A stretch of 64,000 nucleotides of DNA from Sphingobacterium bovisgrunnientis (GCF_009829085.1 NZ_WUQY01000023.1:1-64000), one strand, 5' to 3'; counted from the first letter of the stretch, positions 34,362 through 43,302 are shown. The notes: generated by a model from the sequence alone, not told the origin. Made by a program: numbers and translations.

Positions 34362-34369
34362 CAAATGTA
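34362..34369 (-). promoter_or_regulatory. tRNA-Phe array promoter, -7 box
   Basis: TACATTTG on the minus strand matches TAnnTTTG; transcription would start about 25 bases before the first tRNA. Confidence 0.55.
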
Positions 34370-34488
34370 GCTTCTTTTTTTTAATTCTAAAACATTCCGC
34401 GCATTTATTTTTACTTAATTTCCCAATTCCTTGATTTTGATTGAGATAAAATTACATGAAATAAACACGGTAATAAATGATTTTAGGG

Positions 34489-34496
34489 TATCTTTG
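34489..34496 (+). promoter_or_regulatory. mnmA promoter, -7 box
   Basis: TATCTTTG matches TAnnTTTG, 17 bases before the mnmA ATG. It is identical to the rplU box. Confidence 0.6.
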
Positions 34497-34513
34497 CACT
34501 TTAATAAATTGAT

Positions 34514-35605
34514 ATGAGTAAAAAGGGTAGAGTATTGGTCGCGATGAGTGGTGGAGTGGACAGTTCAGTTGCGGCTGTAATGTTGCACGAGCAGGGGTAT
34601 GAGGTGATCGGTATTACGATGAAAACTTGGGATTATGCTAGCTCAGGTGGTTCATCAAAGGAAACTGGCTGTTGTAGTTTGGATAGTATCAATGATGCGC
34701 GTTCTTTGGCTGTCAGCTATGGTTTCCCGCACTTCATTCTAGATATACGTAATGAATTTGGCGATTATGTTATTGACAATTTTGTCGATGAATATATCGC
34801 TGGTCGTACACCAAATCCATGTGTATTGTGTAATACACATATTAAATGGGAGGCTTTGATTAAGCGTGCTGACAAATTGGATTGCGAATTTATCGCTACT
34901 GGTCACTACGCGAATATACGTCAACATGATAATGGTCGCTATGTGATTTCAAAAGGTTTGGATGAGCATAAAGATCAATCTTACGTTTTGTGGGGCGTTT
35001 CGCAAGAAAATTTGGCTAGAACCCAATTTCCTTTGGGGTCATTTCATAAGTCAGAAATCAAGCAAATGGCGTTGGATATGGGACAGCACGAGCTAGCAAA
35101 TAAATCGGAAAGCTACGAGATTTGTTTTGTGCCAAATAACGATTACCGTGATTTCTTACGCAACAAAAGACCTACATTGGATCAAGAGATTGGACCAGGT
35201 AATTTTATCTTGTCTGATGGTACCGTTGTAGGGCAACATATCGGATACCCTTACTTCACTATTGGTCAACGTAAAGGCTTGGGGATTGCATTAGGTAAAC
35301 CAATGTTTGTGATTGAGATCTTGCCAGAAAGTAATTCTGTAATGTTGGGTGAAGAACATGAATTAGAGAAAACACAAGCTTTCGTTCGTAATATCAATTT
35401 GGTGAAATATGCTTCAATTGATGAACCAATGGAAGCTATTACAAAAATCCGTTACAAAGACGCTGGTGCGCAATCTATTTTGACACAACAAGGTGATATT
35501 ATGCAAGTGGATTTCCCACATGCAGTGAAAGGTATTGCTCCAGGTCAATCTGCAGTATTCTACGAAGGAAACGACCTTTTAGGTGGTGGATTTTTGATGA
35601 AATAA
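34514..35605 (+). CDS. mnmA: tRNA-specific 2-thiouridylase MnmA
   Basis: MnmA adds sulfur at C2 of the wobble uridine (U34) in Lys, Glu and Gln tRNAs, using ATP and a sulfur-relay donor. The PP-loop AMSGGVDSSVAA lies near residue 10. The catalytic cysteines should be Cys106 in NPCVLCNTHIKW and Cys204 in SYEICFVP, both at the usual spacing. The 363 residues are normal. It is monocistronic, with its own -7 box and a strong shared terminator. It lies next to the tRNA-Phe array, but phenylalanine tRNA is not its substrate. Confidence 0.97.
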   Translation: MSKKGRVLVAMSGGVDSSVAAVMLHEQGYEVIGITMKTWDYASSGGSSKETGCCSLDSINDARSLAVSYGFPHFILDIRNEFGDYVIDNFVDEYIAGRTPNPCVLCNTHIKWEALIKRADKLDCEFIATGHYANIRQHDNGRYVISKGLDEHKDQSYVLWGVSQENLARTQFPLGSFHKSEIKQMALDMGQHELANKSESYEICFVPNNDYRDFLRNKRPTLDQEIGPGNFILSDGTVVGQHIGYPYFTIGQRKGLGIALGKPMFVIEILPESNSVMLGEEHELEKTQAFVRNINLVKYASIDEPMEAITKIRYKDAGAQSILTQQGDIMQVDFPHAVKGIAPGQSAVFYEGNDLLGGGFLMK

Positions 35606-35645
35606 GAGAATTAGTTTTATTGTAAAAACACTAATATACATTTAC

Positions 35646-35678
35646 AAAGAAAGCAAGCTTTTATAGCTTGCTTTCTTT
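35646..35678. terminator. bidirectional terminator shared by mnmA and rimK
   Basis: A 14-bp perfect stem (AAAGAAAGCAAGCT/AGCTTGCTTTCTTT) has the loop TTTAT. One arm (35665-35678) is the last sense codons of rimK, so the minus-strand terminator is built into the gene's 3' end. TTTGATTAT or AAA flanks give U-tracts on either side. Confidence 0.9.
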
Positions 35679-36593
35679 TTTGATTATACGTTTTGGAGTT
35701 GGTTTATTTTGTTGTTTGAAATCGTATTGTCGCTCCAAATATTTGATAATTTCCGCTGCAATATCTTTGTTAGTTGCTTTTTCGATACCTTCTAAGCCTG
35801 GAGAAGAATTTACTTCCAAAATAAGTGGTCCACGAGCCGATTGTAGCATATCTACACCTGCCACAGTTAACCCCATTGCCTTTGCTGCAGCAACTGCGCT
35901 TTCGCGTTCTTTGCGCGTTAATTTGATAATTTCGGCAGTTCCTCCACGATGTAAGTTGGAACGAAATTCTCCCTCTTTAGCTGTACGTTTCATCGCACCG
36001 ACTACTTTTCCGTCTACGACAAATGCACGAATATCAGAACCTTTAGATTCTTTGATATACTCTTGAATCAAAATATTATTCCCCAATCCATAAAAAGCTT
36101 CTATTACTGATGAAGCAGCTTTCTTCGTTTCGGCCAATACTACACCAATACCTTGAGTACCTTCTAATAATTTGATCACAAGTGGTGCGCCACCAACCAT
36201 GTTGATTAGATCATCTACATCAGATGCCGTACGAGCAAACCCTGTAGTTGGTAAACCTAAACCAGCGCCCGAAAGAATTTGCATACAACGCAGCTTATCG
36301 CGAGAGCGCGTAATGGCTTGACTTGGGTTGGCAGAGATTACATCCATCACCTCAAACTGTCGTACAATCGCTGACCCATAAAAAGTTACAGAAGATCCTA
36401 CTCTTGGTATAATAGCATCAATGTCATTAATGTCTTGACCTTTATAGTGAATGCTTGGTTTTCCTTGCTGAATTCCTACGTAGCATTTGCTGTGATCCAT
36501 CACAATGCATTCATGCCCACGAGCGGTTGCTGCTTCTACAAGACGACGTGTCGAATAGATGTTTTTGTTTGTCGATAAGACTGCTATTTTCAC
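35661..36593 (-). CDS. rimK: RimK-type glutamate ligase (ATP-grasp)
   Basis: RimK adds glutamate residues to the C-terminus of ribosomal protein S6. The 310-residue ATP-grasp enzyme shows [34 protein letters not shown] (nucleotide-binding lysine and glycine loop) and the metal-binding [15 protein letters not shown]. The protein ends in a lysine-rich tail ([14 protein letters not shown]), encoded partly by the terminator stem. It lies 60 bases downstream of a RimB-like protease gene, the usual RimK partner, and below purM on the same strand. Confidence 0.94.
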   Translation of the reverse strand: MKIAVLSTNKNIYSTRRLVEAATARGHECIVMDHSKCYVGIQQGKPSIHYKGQDINDIDAIIPRVGSSVTFYGSAIVRQFEVMDVISANPSQAITRSRDKLRCMQILSGAGLGLPTTGFARTASDVDDLINMVGGAPLVIKLLEGTQGIGVVLAETKKAASSVIEAFYGLGNNILIQEYIKESKGSDIRAFVVDGKVVGAMKRTAKEGEFRSNLHRGGTAEIIKLTRKERESAVAAAKAMGLTVAGVDMLQSARGPLILEVNSSPGLEGIEKATNKDIAAEIIKYLERQYDFKQQNKPTPKRIIKKESKL

Positions 36594-36653
36594 AAAATGA
36601 TTGTTAAAGTTTTTTATTAAAACAAGAAAACTACTGGATTGGTTTTTAATTAG

Positions 36654-37085
36654 CTAGATGGAGTTGGATGCCAAGTTTTTTTTGGATACATCCACAAGGA
36701 ACTTTTTACTTATAAAATTACGTCCTAACAGCATAGGATAGGACATTGTTGAGCGATCACGCAATGACAATTTAATATCATATAACTGATCAAACATTCT
36801 GATTTTAGTCAGAAAAATATGTCTAGTTTCGGTTTGTCCGAAAGAGCTTTTTACCACTCTTTCGCGATGTACCGGAAATGTTATGGTGAGGATTTCATCG
36901 GTTTCCAGATGCGGTCGTATGTGACAAGTAATGAAATGTTTTTCATTCTTCTCTGTTACTTCGTAATCCTCACAATGTAAAACTGAAGTTTCAGCTCCTG
37001 TATCAATCTTTGCCTCAATATTGTACATTCCCAATTCGGGAAGGTCAATAATTTCAGCACGTCCTATGATGAGCTTCTCCTTCAC
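36654..37085 (-). CDS. RimB-like retropepsin-type protease (ATP-dependent zinc protease family)
   Basis: A 143-residue single-domain aspartic-protease-like protein. The active-site motif Asp28-Thr29-Gly30-Ala31 occurs in AKIDTGAETSVLH, and the later LGRNFISKKF matches the family's C-terminal signature. In organisms with RimK this family (RimB) trims or limits the poly-glutamate tail on S6; that role is taken from the family and supported by adjacency to rimK. It follows purM by only 4 bases. Confidence 0.9.
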   Translation of the reverse strand: MKEKLIIGRAEIIDLPELGMYNIEAKIDTGAETSVLHCEDYEVTEKNEKHFITCHIRPHLETDEILTITFPVHRERVVKSSFGQTETRHIFLTKIRMFDQLYDIKLSLRDRSTMSYPMLLGRNFISKKFLVDVSKKNLASNSI

Positions 37086-37089
37086 TATA

Positions 37090-38268
37090 TTATTCGTATA
37101 TAAATGTACCGTAAGGCGATGAAACTGTAACTTGTTTTTTATCGCTAGCTTCTACGCGACCTACGATTTGTGCTGGAATTCCGAATGATTCTGAAATAGC
37201 AATAATGTCTTGTGCGATTTCTTCTGCTACATACAATTCCATGCGGTGTCCCATATTGAATACTTTATACATTTCTTGCCAGTCGGTATTCGATTCTTTT
37301 TGAATCAATTCAAAAAGTGGAGGAATAGGGAACACGTTATCTTTGATAACGTGAACCTTATCTACAAAGTGAAGCACCTTTGTTTGTGCGCCACCTGAAC
37401 AGTGAACCATACCATCGATCTGTGAACGGTACTTATCAAAAATTTGTTTAATCACAGGCGCGTAAGTACGTGTAGGTGATAACACCAATTTACCCGCAGT
37501 AACTTCTTCGCCAGTTTCTGTTGTAATTTTATCTGTCAACGCTTTGCCACCAGCAAATACTAAATCGTAAGGAACTGCTGGGTCAAAACTTTCAGGATAT
37601 TTTTCTGCTATATATTTGCTGAATACATCATGACGAGCCGAAGTCAAACCATTCGAACCCATACCGCCGTTGTATTCTTTTTCGTAAGTAGCTTTACCAT
37701 ATGAAGCCAAACCAACGATAACATTACCAGCCTTGATATTGTGATTAGAGATTACGTCTTCACGTTTCATACGACAAGTAACTGTACTGTCTACGATAAT
37801 CGTACGTACCAGATCACCGACATCAGCCGTTTCACCACCAGTGGAGTAAATGCCAACGCCCATTTCACGCAATTCAGCTAATATTTCTTCGGTTCCATTA
37901 ATGATCTCAGCGATAACTTCGCCCGGAATATTGTTTTTGTTACGACCTATTGTTGAAGATAAGATGATATTATCAATAGCTCCCACACACAATAAATCAT
38001 CTAAATTCATGATGATGGCGTCTTGTGCTATACCTTTCCATACAGAGATATCACCCGTTTCTTTCCAATATACATATGCTAAAGAAGATTTCGTACCAGC
38101 GCCATCTGCGTGCATGATATTGCACCATTGCTCGTCGCCACCTAGTATATCAGGGATGATTTTACAAAAAGCCTGTGGGTATAAACCTTTGTCGATATTT
38201 TTTATAGCATTGTGTACATCCTCTTTCCCAGCGGATACACCTCTTTGGTTGTATTTTAAGTCTGACAT
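37090..38268 (-). CDS. purM: phosphoribosylformylglycinamidine cyclo-ligase (AIR synthase)
   Basis: PurM closes the imidazole ring of aminoimidazole ribonucleotide in purine synthesis. The 392-residue protein has the N-terminal ATP-binding domain with HADGAGTKSSLA and the DDLLCVGA segment, and the C-terminal domain with the CSGGAQTKVLHFVD motif. It is longer than the E. coli enzyme (345), as in other Bacteroidota. It heads an apparent purM-rimB-rimK operon. A -7 box ends 7 bases before the ATG, so the mRNA may be nearly leaderless. Confidence 0.95.
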   Translation of the reverse strand: MSDLKYNQRGVSAGKEDVHNAIKNIDKGLYPQAFCKIIPDILGGDEQWCNIMHADGAGTKSSLAYVYWKETGDISVWKGIAQDAIIMNLDDLLCVGAIDNIILSSTIGRNKNNIPGEVIAEIINGTEEILAELREMGVGIYSTGGETADVGDLVRTIIVDSTVTCRMKREDVISNHNIKAGNVIVGLASYGKATYEKEYNGGMGSNGLTSARHDVFSKYIAEKYPESFDPAVPYDLVFAGGKALTDKITTETGEEVTAGKLVLSPTRTYAPVIKQIFDKYRSQIDGMVHCSGGAQTKVLHFVDKVHVIKDNVFPIPPLFELIQKESNTDWQEMYKVFNMGHRMELYVAEEIAQDIIAISESFGIPAQIVGRVEASDKKQVTVSSPYGTFIYE

Positions 38269-38275
38269 CTTGCCA

Positions 38276-38283
38276 CAAAGATA
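38276..38283 (-). promoter_or_regulatory. purM operon promoter, -7 box
   Basis: TATCTTTG on the minus strand matches TAnnTTTG; only 7 bases separate it from the ATG. Confidence 0.6.
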
Positions 38284-38343
38284 ATCAAAGCTGTTTAGTA
38301 TAACTAAATTTTTTACAAACTCTAATAAGGCGATTCGAAGGGT

Positions 38344-38823
38344 TTAGGTTTTGATAATTTCCCACTGTAAAAGCAATCTTTCGAGATTAAATTGTGCGTT
38401 GGCGGGGCTCGTACTTGGTATAGTAATATATTGTATATGTTCTAACTTGTCGAAATATTTTTCAAAGAGTTTTTGTGCTTTTTGACCGTTAAAAATTACG
38501 GTAGTAATACTGGGATGTTCAGCTAAAAGTTGGTCGATGGCATTTGGAATAACTTCTGTAATTGCTGTATCCATACTGCCAGGGCGAATAGCAGAAGCAC
38601 ACACATCCCAAAGTGCGATTTGTTGTTGATGAAGTAAGGCTATCTTTTCGGAATAATCAGTAGTAAATTCTCGCTCAAAATGTGAAAATAAAACCTTCCA
38701 AAATCTATTTTGTGGATGGGCGTAATATTGGTCTTTAGCAATCGATAAATCTCCGGGTAAAGAACCTAAGATTAAAATTCTTGGTTGAGAAGGGATAATA
38801 GGAGCAAAGGATTGTTTGAGCAT
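38344..38823 (-). CDS. DNA-deoxyinosine glycosylase (mismatch uracil glycosylase superfamily)
   Basis: A 159-residue uracil-DNA-glycosylase-fold enzyme expected to remove deaminated bases such as hypoxanthine or uracil. The family signature is clear: PRILILGSLPGDLSIAKDQ followed by YYAHPQNRFWKVL near the N-terminus, and SITTVIFNGQKAQKLF later. I start at the ATG at 38823 (MLKQSF); the frame can extend to a TTG at 38850, which would overlap the SRPBCC gene. The stop of that gene is 5 bases upstream, so they are probably co-transcribed. Confidence 0.9.
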   Translation of the reverse strand: MLKQSFAPIIPSQPRILILGSLPGDLSIAKDQYYAHPQNRFWKVLFSHFEREFTTDYSEKIALLHQQQIALWDVCASAIRPGSMDTAITEVIPNAIDQLLAEHPSITTVIFNGQKAQKLFEKYFDKLEHIQYITIPSTSPANAQFNLERLLLQWEIIKT

Positions 38824-38828
38824 TTCAA

Positions 38829-39302
38829 TTATTTTAATAATTCTTTCCAAGCCTCACTTTCTGCAATTTTTTTCAACTCTTTGTTTCTTGTGAGGAGGAA
38901 ATCTGTCATATATTGTTTTAGAAATAATCTGTTTACAAATTTTCCCAGTATTCCAAAAGGTGATTCAAATTCAAAAACATCTAACATCTTAGTTTGGTTC
39001 ATCAAAGACTCAAATTTATGTACATGTTCCATTCTTGAAAATGCACCTTTCACCATTTTATCCTCAAAAAAGTATGGTCGTTCTAGTTTGGTGATTTGTA
39101 CGGTAAGATTTTGATAAATACCGAGATGCTTAGCTCGCCAAGTGACGGTTTCTCCTTCATTAATAAGTCCTGAAGTTTTTCCTGCGATAGCTTTTTCATT
39201 GGTATTTAAAGCAGAAAGTTTGTGTAAATCAATGCTTCTCGCTAGATCAAAAACACGTTCAATAGGTGCATTAATTATGGTCTCTAGGTATATTCTTTCC
39301 AT
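38829..39302 (-). CDS. SRPBCC-domain (START-like) protein
   Basis: A 157-residue helix-grip protein that probably binds a hydrophobic ligand. The pattern is typical: LETIINAPIERVFDLARSID at the N-terminus, a central run of strands (VTWRAKHLGIYQNLTVQITKLERP, shown here only in part), and a long C-terminal helix. No ligand can be named. It lies between RNase HI (35 bases upstream) and the DNA glycosylase (5 bases downstream), suggesting a transcription unit with them. Confidence 0.85.
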   Translation of the reverse strand: MERIYLETIINAPIERVFDLARSIDLHKLSALNTNEKAIAGKTSGLINEGETVTWRAKHLGIYQNLTVQITKLERPYFFEDKMVKGAFSRMEHVHKFESLMNQTKMLDVFEFESPFGILGKFVNRLFLKQYMTDFLLTRNKELKKIAESEAWKELLK

Positions 39303-39337
39303 TCTTGTGGAAGTTTGAAACCTAAATATACTTAATT

Positions 39338-39841
39338 TTAACTTAACCCCTGCTTTTCTTCCATTTCAAATACAGAATCAATTTGCCATTTTAAGGGATT
39401 TTTTGAAGCAGCAACGGCTAATTTATCACAACGTTCGTTAAGTGGATGGCCAGCGTGACCTTTTACCCACACCAATTTCACATCGTGCAATTTGTAGGAC
39501 TGCATAAGTCGTAACCACAAGTCTTTATTTTTCTTACCAGCGAAACCTTTTTGCATCCAACCATACACCCATTTTTTATCAATAGCATCGATAAAGTATT
39601 TTGAATCAGAATAGATTGTGACTTTTTGTTTTATATTTTTCAATGCTTCTAATCCTACAATTACCGCCATGAGTTCCATACGGTTATTGGTAGTTTTACG
39701 GTATCCTCCTGAAAATTCTTTTTCGATTAACTTACCTTGGAAATCAGGATTTGCCCCTGTATAGATTGTACGTAAAATCGTCCCATATCCCCCTGGACCT
39801 GGGTTTCCACTTGAGGCACCGTCTGTATATAATTCAATCAT
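39338..39841 (-). CDS. rnhA: ribonuclease HI
   Basis: RNase HI cuts the RNA strand of RNA-DNA hybrids. The catalytic acids are visible as Asp7 (LYTDGASSGNPGPGG), Glu in NNRMELMAV, Asp in YSDSKYFIDAI, and Asp in NERCDKLA. I start at the ATG at 39841, giving 167 residues; the open frame runs three codons further to a TTG at 39850, but that overlaps the -7 box. The length is normal for bacterial RNase HI without a hybrid-binding domain. Confidence 0.96.
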   Translation of the reverse strand: MIELYTDGASSGNPGPGGYGTILRTIYTGANPDFQGKLIEKEFSGGYRKTTNNRMELMAVIVGLEALKNIKQKVTIYSDSKYFIDAIDKKWVYGWMQKGFAGKKNKDLWLRLMQSYKLHDVKLVWVKGHAGHPLNERCDKLAVAASKNPLKWQIDSVFEMEEKQGLS

Positions 39842-39847
39842 TGACGA

Positions 39848-39855
39848 CAAAAATA
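39848..39855 (-). promoter_or_regulatory. rnhA promoter, -7 box
   Basis: TATTTTTG on the minus strand matches TAnnTTTG and ends 6 bases before the ATG, indicating a leaderless or near-leaderless transcript. Confidence 0.5.
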
Positions 39856-39903
39856 CAATTTTGCGAACGGAATAAGTGATGAAGTGGATAAAATCCGATA
39901 TTG

Positions 39904-40413
39904 TTAGTATGGTATACCGAATTTTCTTTTTAGTGGTCTAAAAATCATAGAAGTAAAAACCACTATTAGTAACCCAATAATACAGCCCACAGCAACAGAA
40001 CCAAATCTATAAATCGGTGCCTCTACCATGGATGATTCATGCGGCTGTACCATAATGATTAGTAAGGCAACCAAGGCTACACGAGCCATGTTCATTACAT
40101 TAAATAAACGACAGATTACTATTGTAATGAATATACCAAAAAGTATAGAATAAACCGATGGTTCGAAAAACAATAACAATCCCATAGCTACTGCTGAACC
40201 AATGAAATTGGATTTGAATCGTTCAATGGAAAGTTTGCGTGTATCTTTCTCTTCGGGAGAGATAACTAAGATAATCGATAATAAAGTCCAGAAAAGCTCG
40301 AAATCGGGAAACTCAATATACAATTGATATCCAATCATAAAACCTATGCAACATCTGATTATGTAGATAAGTAATGGGGAGGAAACAATTCTTTTTAACA
40401 GTTTGTCAAACAT
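39904..40413 (-). CDS. FUSC-family membrane protein
   Basis: A 169-residue integral membrane protein with about six hydrophobic segments. It begins with a basic stretch and IRCCIGFMIGYQLY, and contains FELFWTLLSIILVISPEEKDTRKLSIERF, the pattern of the N-terminal membrane half of fusaric-acid-resistance/aromatic-acid exporter proteins. Full FUSC exporters are several times longer; short proteins like this one occur in Bacteroidota. The substrate is unknown. The gap to the downstream rnhA gene is 62 bases. Confidence 0.8.
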   Translation of the reverse strand: MFDKLLKRIVSSPLLIYIIRCCIGFMIGYQLYIEFPDFELFWTLLSIILVISPEEKDTRKLSIERFKSNFIGSAVAMGLLLFFEPSVYSILFGIFITIVICRLFNVMNMARVALVALLIIMVQPHESSMVEAPIYRFGSVAVGCIIGLLIVVFTSMIFRPLKRKFGIPY

Positions 40414-40517
40414 TCAAGGTTTGGATTTGTACTGCAAAATTACGGATTGTATTATATTTAATACAATCTAATTTGAGTTTTAATTTCTTGATTTTAAAGT
40501 TTTGTAGTGAATTTATG

Positions 40518-40525
40518 TAGATTTG
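40518..40525 (+). promoter_or_regulatory. EEP lipoprotein promoter, -7 box
   Basis: TAGATTTG matches TAnnTTTG, 28 bases before the ATG. Confidence 0.5.
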
Positions 40526-40553
40526 AAATACTAATATATCCTATCAATTCATC

Positions 40554-41348
40554 ATGCGTATTAAATTGCTAATCCTATTGGGAACAATAATATTATCATC
40601 TTGTAATTTGTTAAATTCTAGTAAGAAAGTAGAAGTCAAAAAATTAGTTACTCTTACTTACAATATCCATCATGGTGCCCCAGAGAATTCGACGGAAGTA
40701 AATTTAAATAATATAGCTGCAGTAATACGAAAGAGTGGTGCTGAACTCGTCGCCCTGCAAGAAGTGGATGTAAATGTACCAAGATCAGGAAATGTCGATC
40801 AAGCTAAAGTATTGGCTAAACTGCTTGATATGCATTATTATTTTTCCAAATCTATTGATTATAGTGGGGGAGAGTATGGAGTTGCAATTCTGAGTAAATA
40901 CCCGTTGACAAATACCCGTAATGAATTACTACCCATGCCAACTTCTGGTGAGCAACGCAGTGTGGCTATTGCAACGGTGAATTTGCCAAGCGATTTTTCT
41001 GTAGAATTTGCTTCGACGCATTTGGACTTAAATGTATCTAACAGAACGGCACAAGTTGAACGATTAACTACTATTAGCAAAAGTTTGAACAAACCTTTTT
41101 TGATTGGAGGAGACTATAATGCTATACCAACTTCGGTTGAAATACAAAAATTGCAAGAAGAATTCAATTTATCATGTGTGAGTTCTTGTCCATTATCGTT
41201 TCCAGTTGGAAATCCTAATAGGGCTATTGATTTTGTGGTTTTTAATAAATCAGCGGCTACTATTCTAAGTTTGGTTGCGTCATACGCTATGACAGGGGAA
41301 TATGCCTCAGATCATTTACCCGTTGTAGCAGTATTTGACTATAATTAA
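40554..41348 (+). CDS. endonuclease/exonuclease/phosphatase-family lipoprotein
   Basis: A 264-residue protein with a lipoprotein signal (LLGTIILSSC, Cys17) and a DNase I-like metal-dependent phosphodiesterase domain. The family motifs are in order: TYNIHHG, ALQEVD (metal-binding Glu), EFASTHLDL, GGDYNAIP and SDHLPVVAVF (catalytic Asp-His). Being exported, it could hydrolyse extracellular nucleic acid, phospholipid head groups or sugar phosphates; the sequence does not decide. It is monocistronic, with its own -7 box and a long terminator. Confidence 0.92.
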   Translation: MRIKLLILLGTIILSSCNLLNSSKKVEVKKLVTLTYNIHHGAPENSTEVNLNNIAAVIRKSGAELVALQEVDVNVPRSGNVDQAKVLAKLLDMHYYFSKSIDYSGGEYGVAILSKYPLTNTRNELLPMPTSGEQRSVAIATVNLPSDFSVEFASTHLDLNVSNRTAQVERLTTISKSLNKPFLIGGDYNAIPTSVEIQKLQEEFNLSCVSSCPLSFPVGNPNRAIDFVVFNKSAATILSLVASYAMTGEYASDHLPVVAVFDYN

Positions 41349-41393
41349 AACGAAGAATCCCTTAACATCTAAAGTTAAGGGATTCTTCGTTTT
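41347..41393. terminator. bidirectional terminator, 20-bp stem
   Basis: Arms 41347-41366 and 41374-41393 are perfectly complementary (inner part CCCTTAAC/GTTAAGGG), with the loop ATCTAAA. It touches the stop codons of both convergent genes. Confidence 0.93.
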
Positions 41394-42036
41394 ATTCTTT
41401 GCTACTAATAGTTGCTTTTCCCTCTTTCCCGGGAGAACCAGAATAAATCTGACCTTGAGGTACTCCCCGAAGTCCAGGAGCAGAACGACTAATTTGGTCG
41501 TAAATATTCCTTAAGTCGGTGGATGGCGTCACGCGTAATCCACCAGGAGTCACATCAGTGTGAATATAACTCTTTCCTTTTTTGTCTGCGGATTGAGGTG
41601 CAATTCCCTTAGGATCATAAATTAAATTAATATTTCCAGCGTCACCATTTGGATCTGTTTTTGTGCCATTCATAGCGTCTTGTCCTCGTGCAACTATGTA
41701 CAATGAACCGAGTTTTTGGAAATTAAAATCCAAATCAAAATTAGAAGCATTATTTTTACCAGCCATACCACTGATAAATGCTCTGTCTCCGATCTCTGCA
41801 TGCCCCACAACGATTTTAACTTCTTTTTTGCCAAAAAATTGTAATGAGGAACGATCCTTCATCACCAAAGTATCAATAAATAATGTCGTCGATGAGTCTC
41901 TATCCCTATCAGAAAAAACTTTCTTTTCTTTTTTATCCAAAACTAATTTGGATATTCGTATTTCATTTGCTTGTGCGTTAACATTATTCCCCAAGAATAG
42001 GGTAAGTATAAATGTTAGTAATGCTGTCCATTTCAT
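41392..42036 (-). CDS. exported protein of unknown function
   Basis: A 214-residue protein with a signal peptide (residues 1-21, ending NVNAQ). The mature part has a beta-rich, Asp/Lys-rich first half and a Gly/Pro/Asp-rich second half (GLRGVPQGQIYSGSPGKEGK) that is probably flexible. I recognise no domain. It lies 18 bases downstream of lpxB and is likely co-transcribed with it, which would place it in the envelope, but no role can be assigned. Confidence 0.75.
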   Translation of the reverse strand: MKWTALLTFILTLFLGNNVNAQANEIRISKLVLDKKEKKVFSDRDRDSSTTLFIDTLVMKDRSSLQFFGKKEVKIVVGHAEIGDRAFISGMAGKNNASNFDLDFNFQKLGSLYIVARGQDAMNGTKTDPNGDAGNINLIYDPKGIAPQSADKKGKSYIHTDVTPGGLRVTPSTDLRNIYDQISRSAPGLRGVPQGQIYSGSPGKEGKATISSKE

Positions 42037-42054
42037 AAAAACTCCTTTTTTGCG

Positions 42055-43164
42055 TTAAGTCAAATATTCTACAATGAGTTTAGCTGTACGAGCAGAGGCT
42101 CCTGGATCACCTAATTTCGTCGCTAATACATCGTAATTTTCTAAGATACTGGCACGGTGCTCGGACTCCATCAAGATTTTACCAATTTCATCTTTGATGT
42201 CCGAAGTTGTGCATTCTTCCTGTATCAATTCAATAACAGACAGGTAATTATTGATAAGGTTTACTAAGGAAATGAAGTTAACTTTTATTAACTTTCGAGC
42301 TATCCATACAGAAATCGGGTTAGCTTTGTAGACCACTACCTGTGGTACACGTAATATTCCGGTTTCTAAGGTCGCTGTTCCACTAGTTACTACTGCTGCA
42401 TCTGCATTCTTTAATAAATCATAAGTCTGATCAAATACAATAGGTATTCCTAAGTCTCCAATGTATTGTTGGTAATAGGATTTCTCAAAGTTGGGAGCTC
42501 CAGCAATTACTAATTGATGTTTGGGAAAAGAGAACGAAAGTTCAACCATTTCAGGTAATATCTCATCAATCTCCATCTTGCGACTACCCGGAAGCAGTGC
42601 AATAATGGGGGCGTCTGACATATTATTATCTTTTCGGAAATTAGGATTAAATTCATAAGCAGAAATAGCATCAAGCAACGGATTACCTACATAATCCACC
42701 TTCATTCCAAATCGCTTGTAGAAGTCTACTTCAAAAGGAAGAATACAGAACATGTGGTCGACCACTTTTTTGATTTTGTGCACGCGCCCTTGATTCCACG
42801 CCCAGATTTTTGGTGAGATATAGTAACATACTTTAATACCATGCTTCTTCGCGAATGAAGCAATTTTCATGTTGAATCCGGGGAAATCAATTAATATTAC
42901 TGTATCAGGTTTATAATTCAGGATGTCTCCTTTTACAGCTTTGAGATTTTTTGAAATAGTTTTTAAATTTTTCAGAACCTCCACAAATCCCATAAAAGCC
43001 ATTTGAGAAGTATGGATTAATGGTATTTGATCTGCCGCTTCTTGCATTTGATTACCACCAACAATTTTGAAATCAGCTTGTGGATCTTCTGTTTTTAAAG
43101 CTTTAATCAAATTTGCGCCATGCAAATCCCCCGATGTTTCTCCAGCTATAATGTAATATTTCAT
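42055..43164 (-). CDS. lpxB: lipid-A-disaccharide synthase
   Basis: LpxB joins lipid X and UDP-diacylglucosamine to make the lipid A disaccharide at the inner membrane. The 369-residue GT-B/GT19 enzyme opens with YYIIAGETSGDLHGANL and contains PDTVILIDFPGFNMK, CYYISPKIWAWNQGRVHKIKK, LLPGSRKMEID and VTSGTATLETG, all strongly conserved. The length is normal. Other lpx genes are not in the window. Confidence 0.97.
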   Translation of the reverse strand: MKYYIIAGETSGDLHGANLIKALKTEDPQADFKIVGGNQMQEAADQIPLIHTSQMAFMGFVEVLKNLKTISKNLKAVKGDILNYKPDTVILIDFPGFNMKIASFAKKHGIKVCYYISPKIWAWNQGRVHKIKKVVDHMFCILPFEVDFYKRFGMKVDYVGNPLLDAISAYEFNPNFRKDNNMSDAPIIALLPGSRKMEIDEILPEMVELSFSFPKHQLVIAGAPNFEKSYYQQYIGDLGIPIVFDQTYDLLKNADAAVVTSGTATLETGILRVPQVVVYKANPISVWIARKLIKVNFISLVNLINNYLSVIELIQEECTTSDIKDEIGKILMESEHRASILENYDVLATKLGDPGASARTAKLIVEYLT

Positions 43165-43265
43165 GTAATTTTCCTTTTGAATCCTTAAAGATAAGTATTC
43201 TTTTAGGATGGATGCAGATTTGAGCTGGATTCCATAAGTACTAAAGAGAAAAATTACATTAAATC

Positions 43266-43302
43266 AAAAAAGGTCATTATTTCGTTAATAATGACCTTTT
43301 TT
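43266..43302. terminator. bidirectional-looking terminator after the porin gene
   Basis: A 16-bp perfect stem (43266-43281/43287-43302) with loop TCGTT and T6/A6 at its base lies 18 bases past the porin stop codon, upstream of lpxB. Confidence 0.93.

Noticed and set aside
34019-34370. Regularly spaced repeats of about 73 bases with 41-base spacers, CRISPR-like at first sight
   Set aside because: The repeated unit folds as tRNA-Phe and the spacers are nearly identical to each other, unlike CRISPR spacers. Open frames of 60-66 codons across it are chance products of the tRNA sequence.
35668-36066. 132-codon plus-strand frame over rimK
   Set aside because: Antisense to a conserved ATP-grasp gene; no homology that I recognise.
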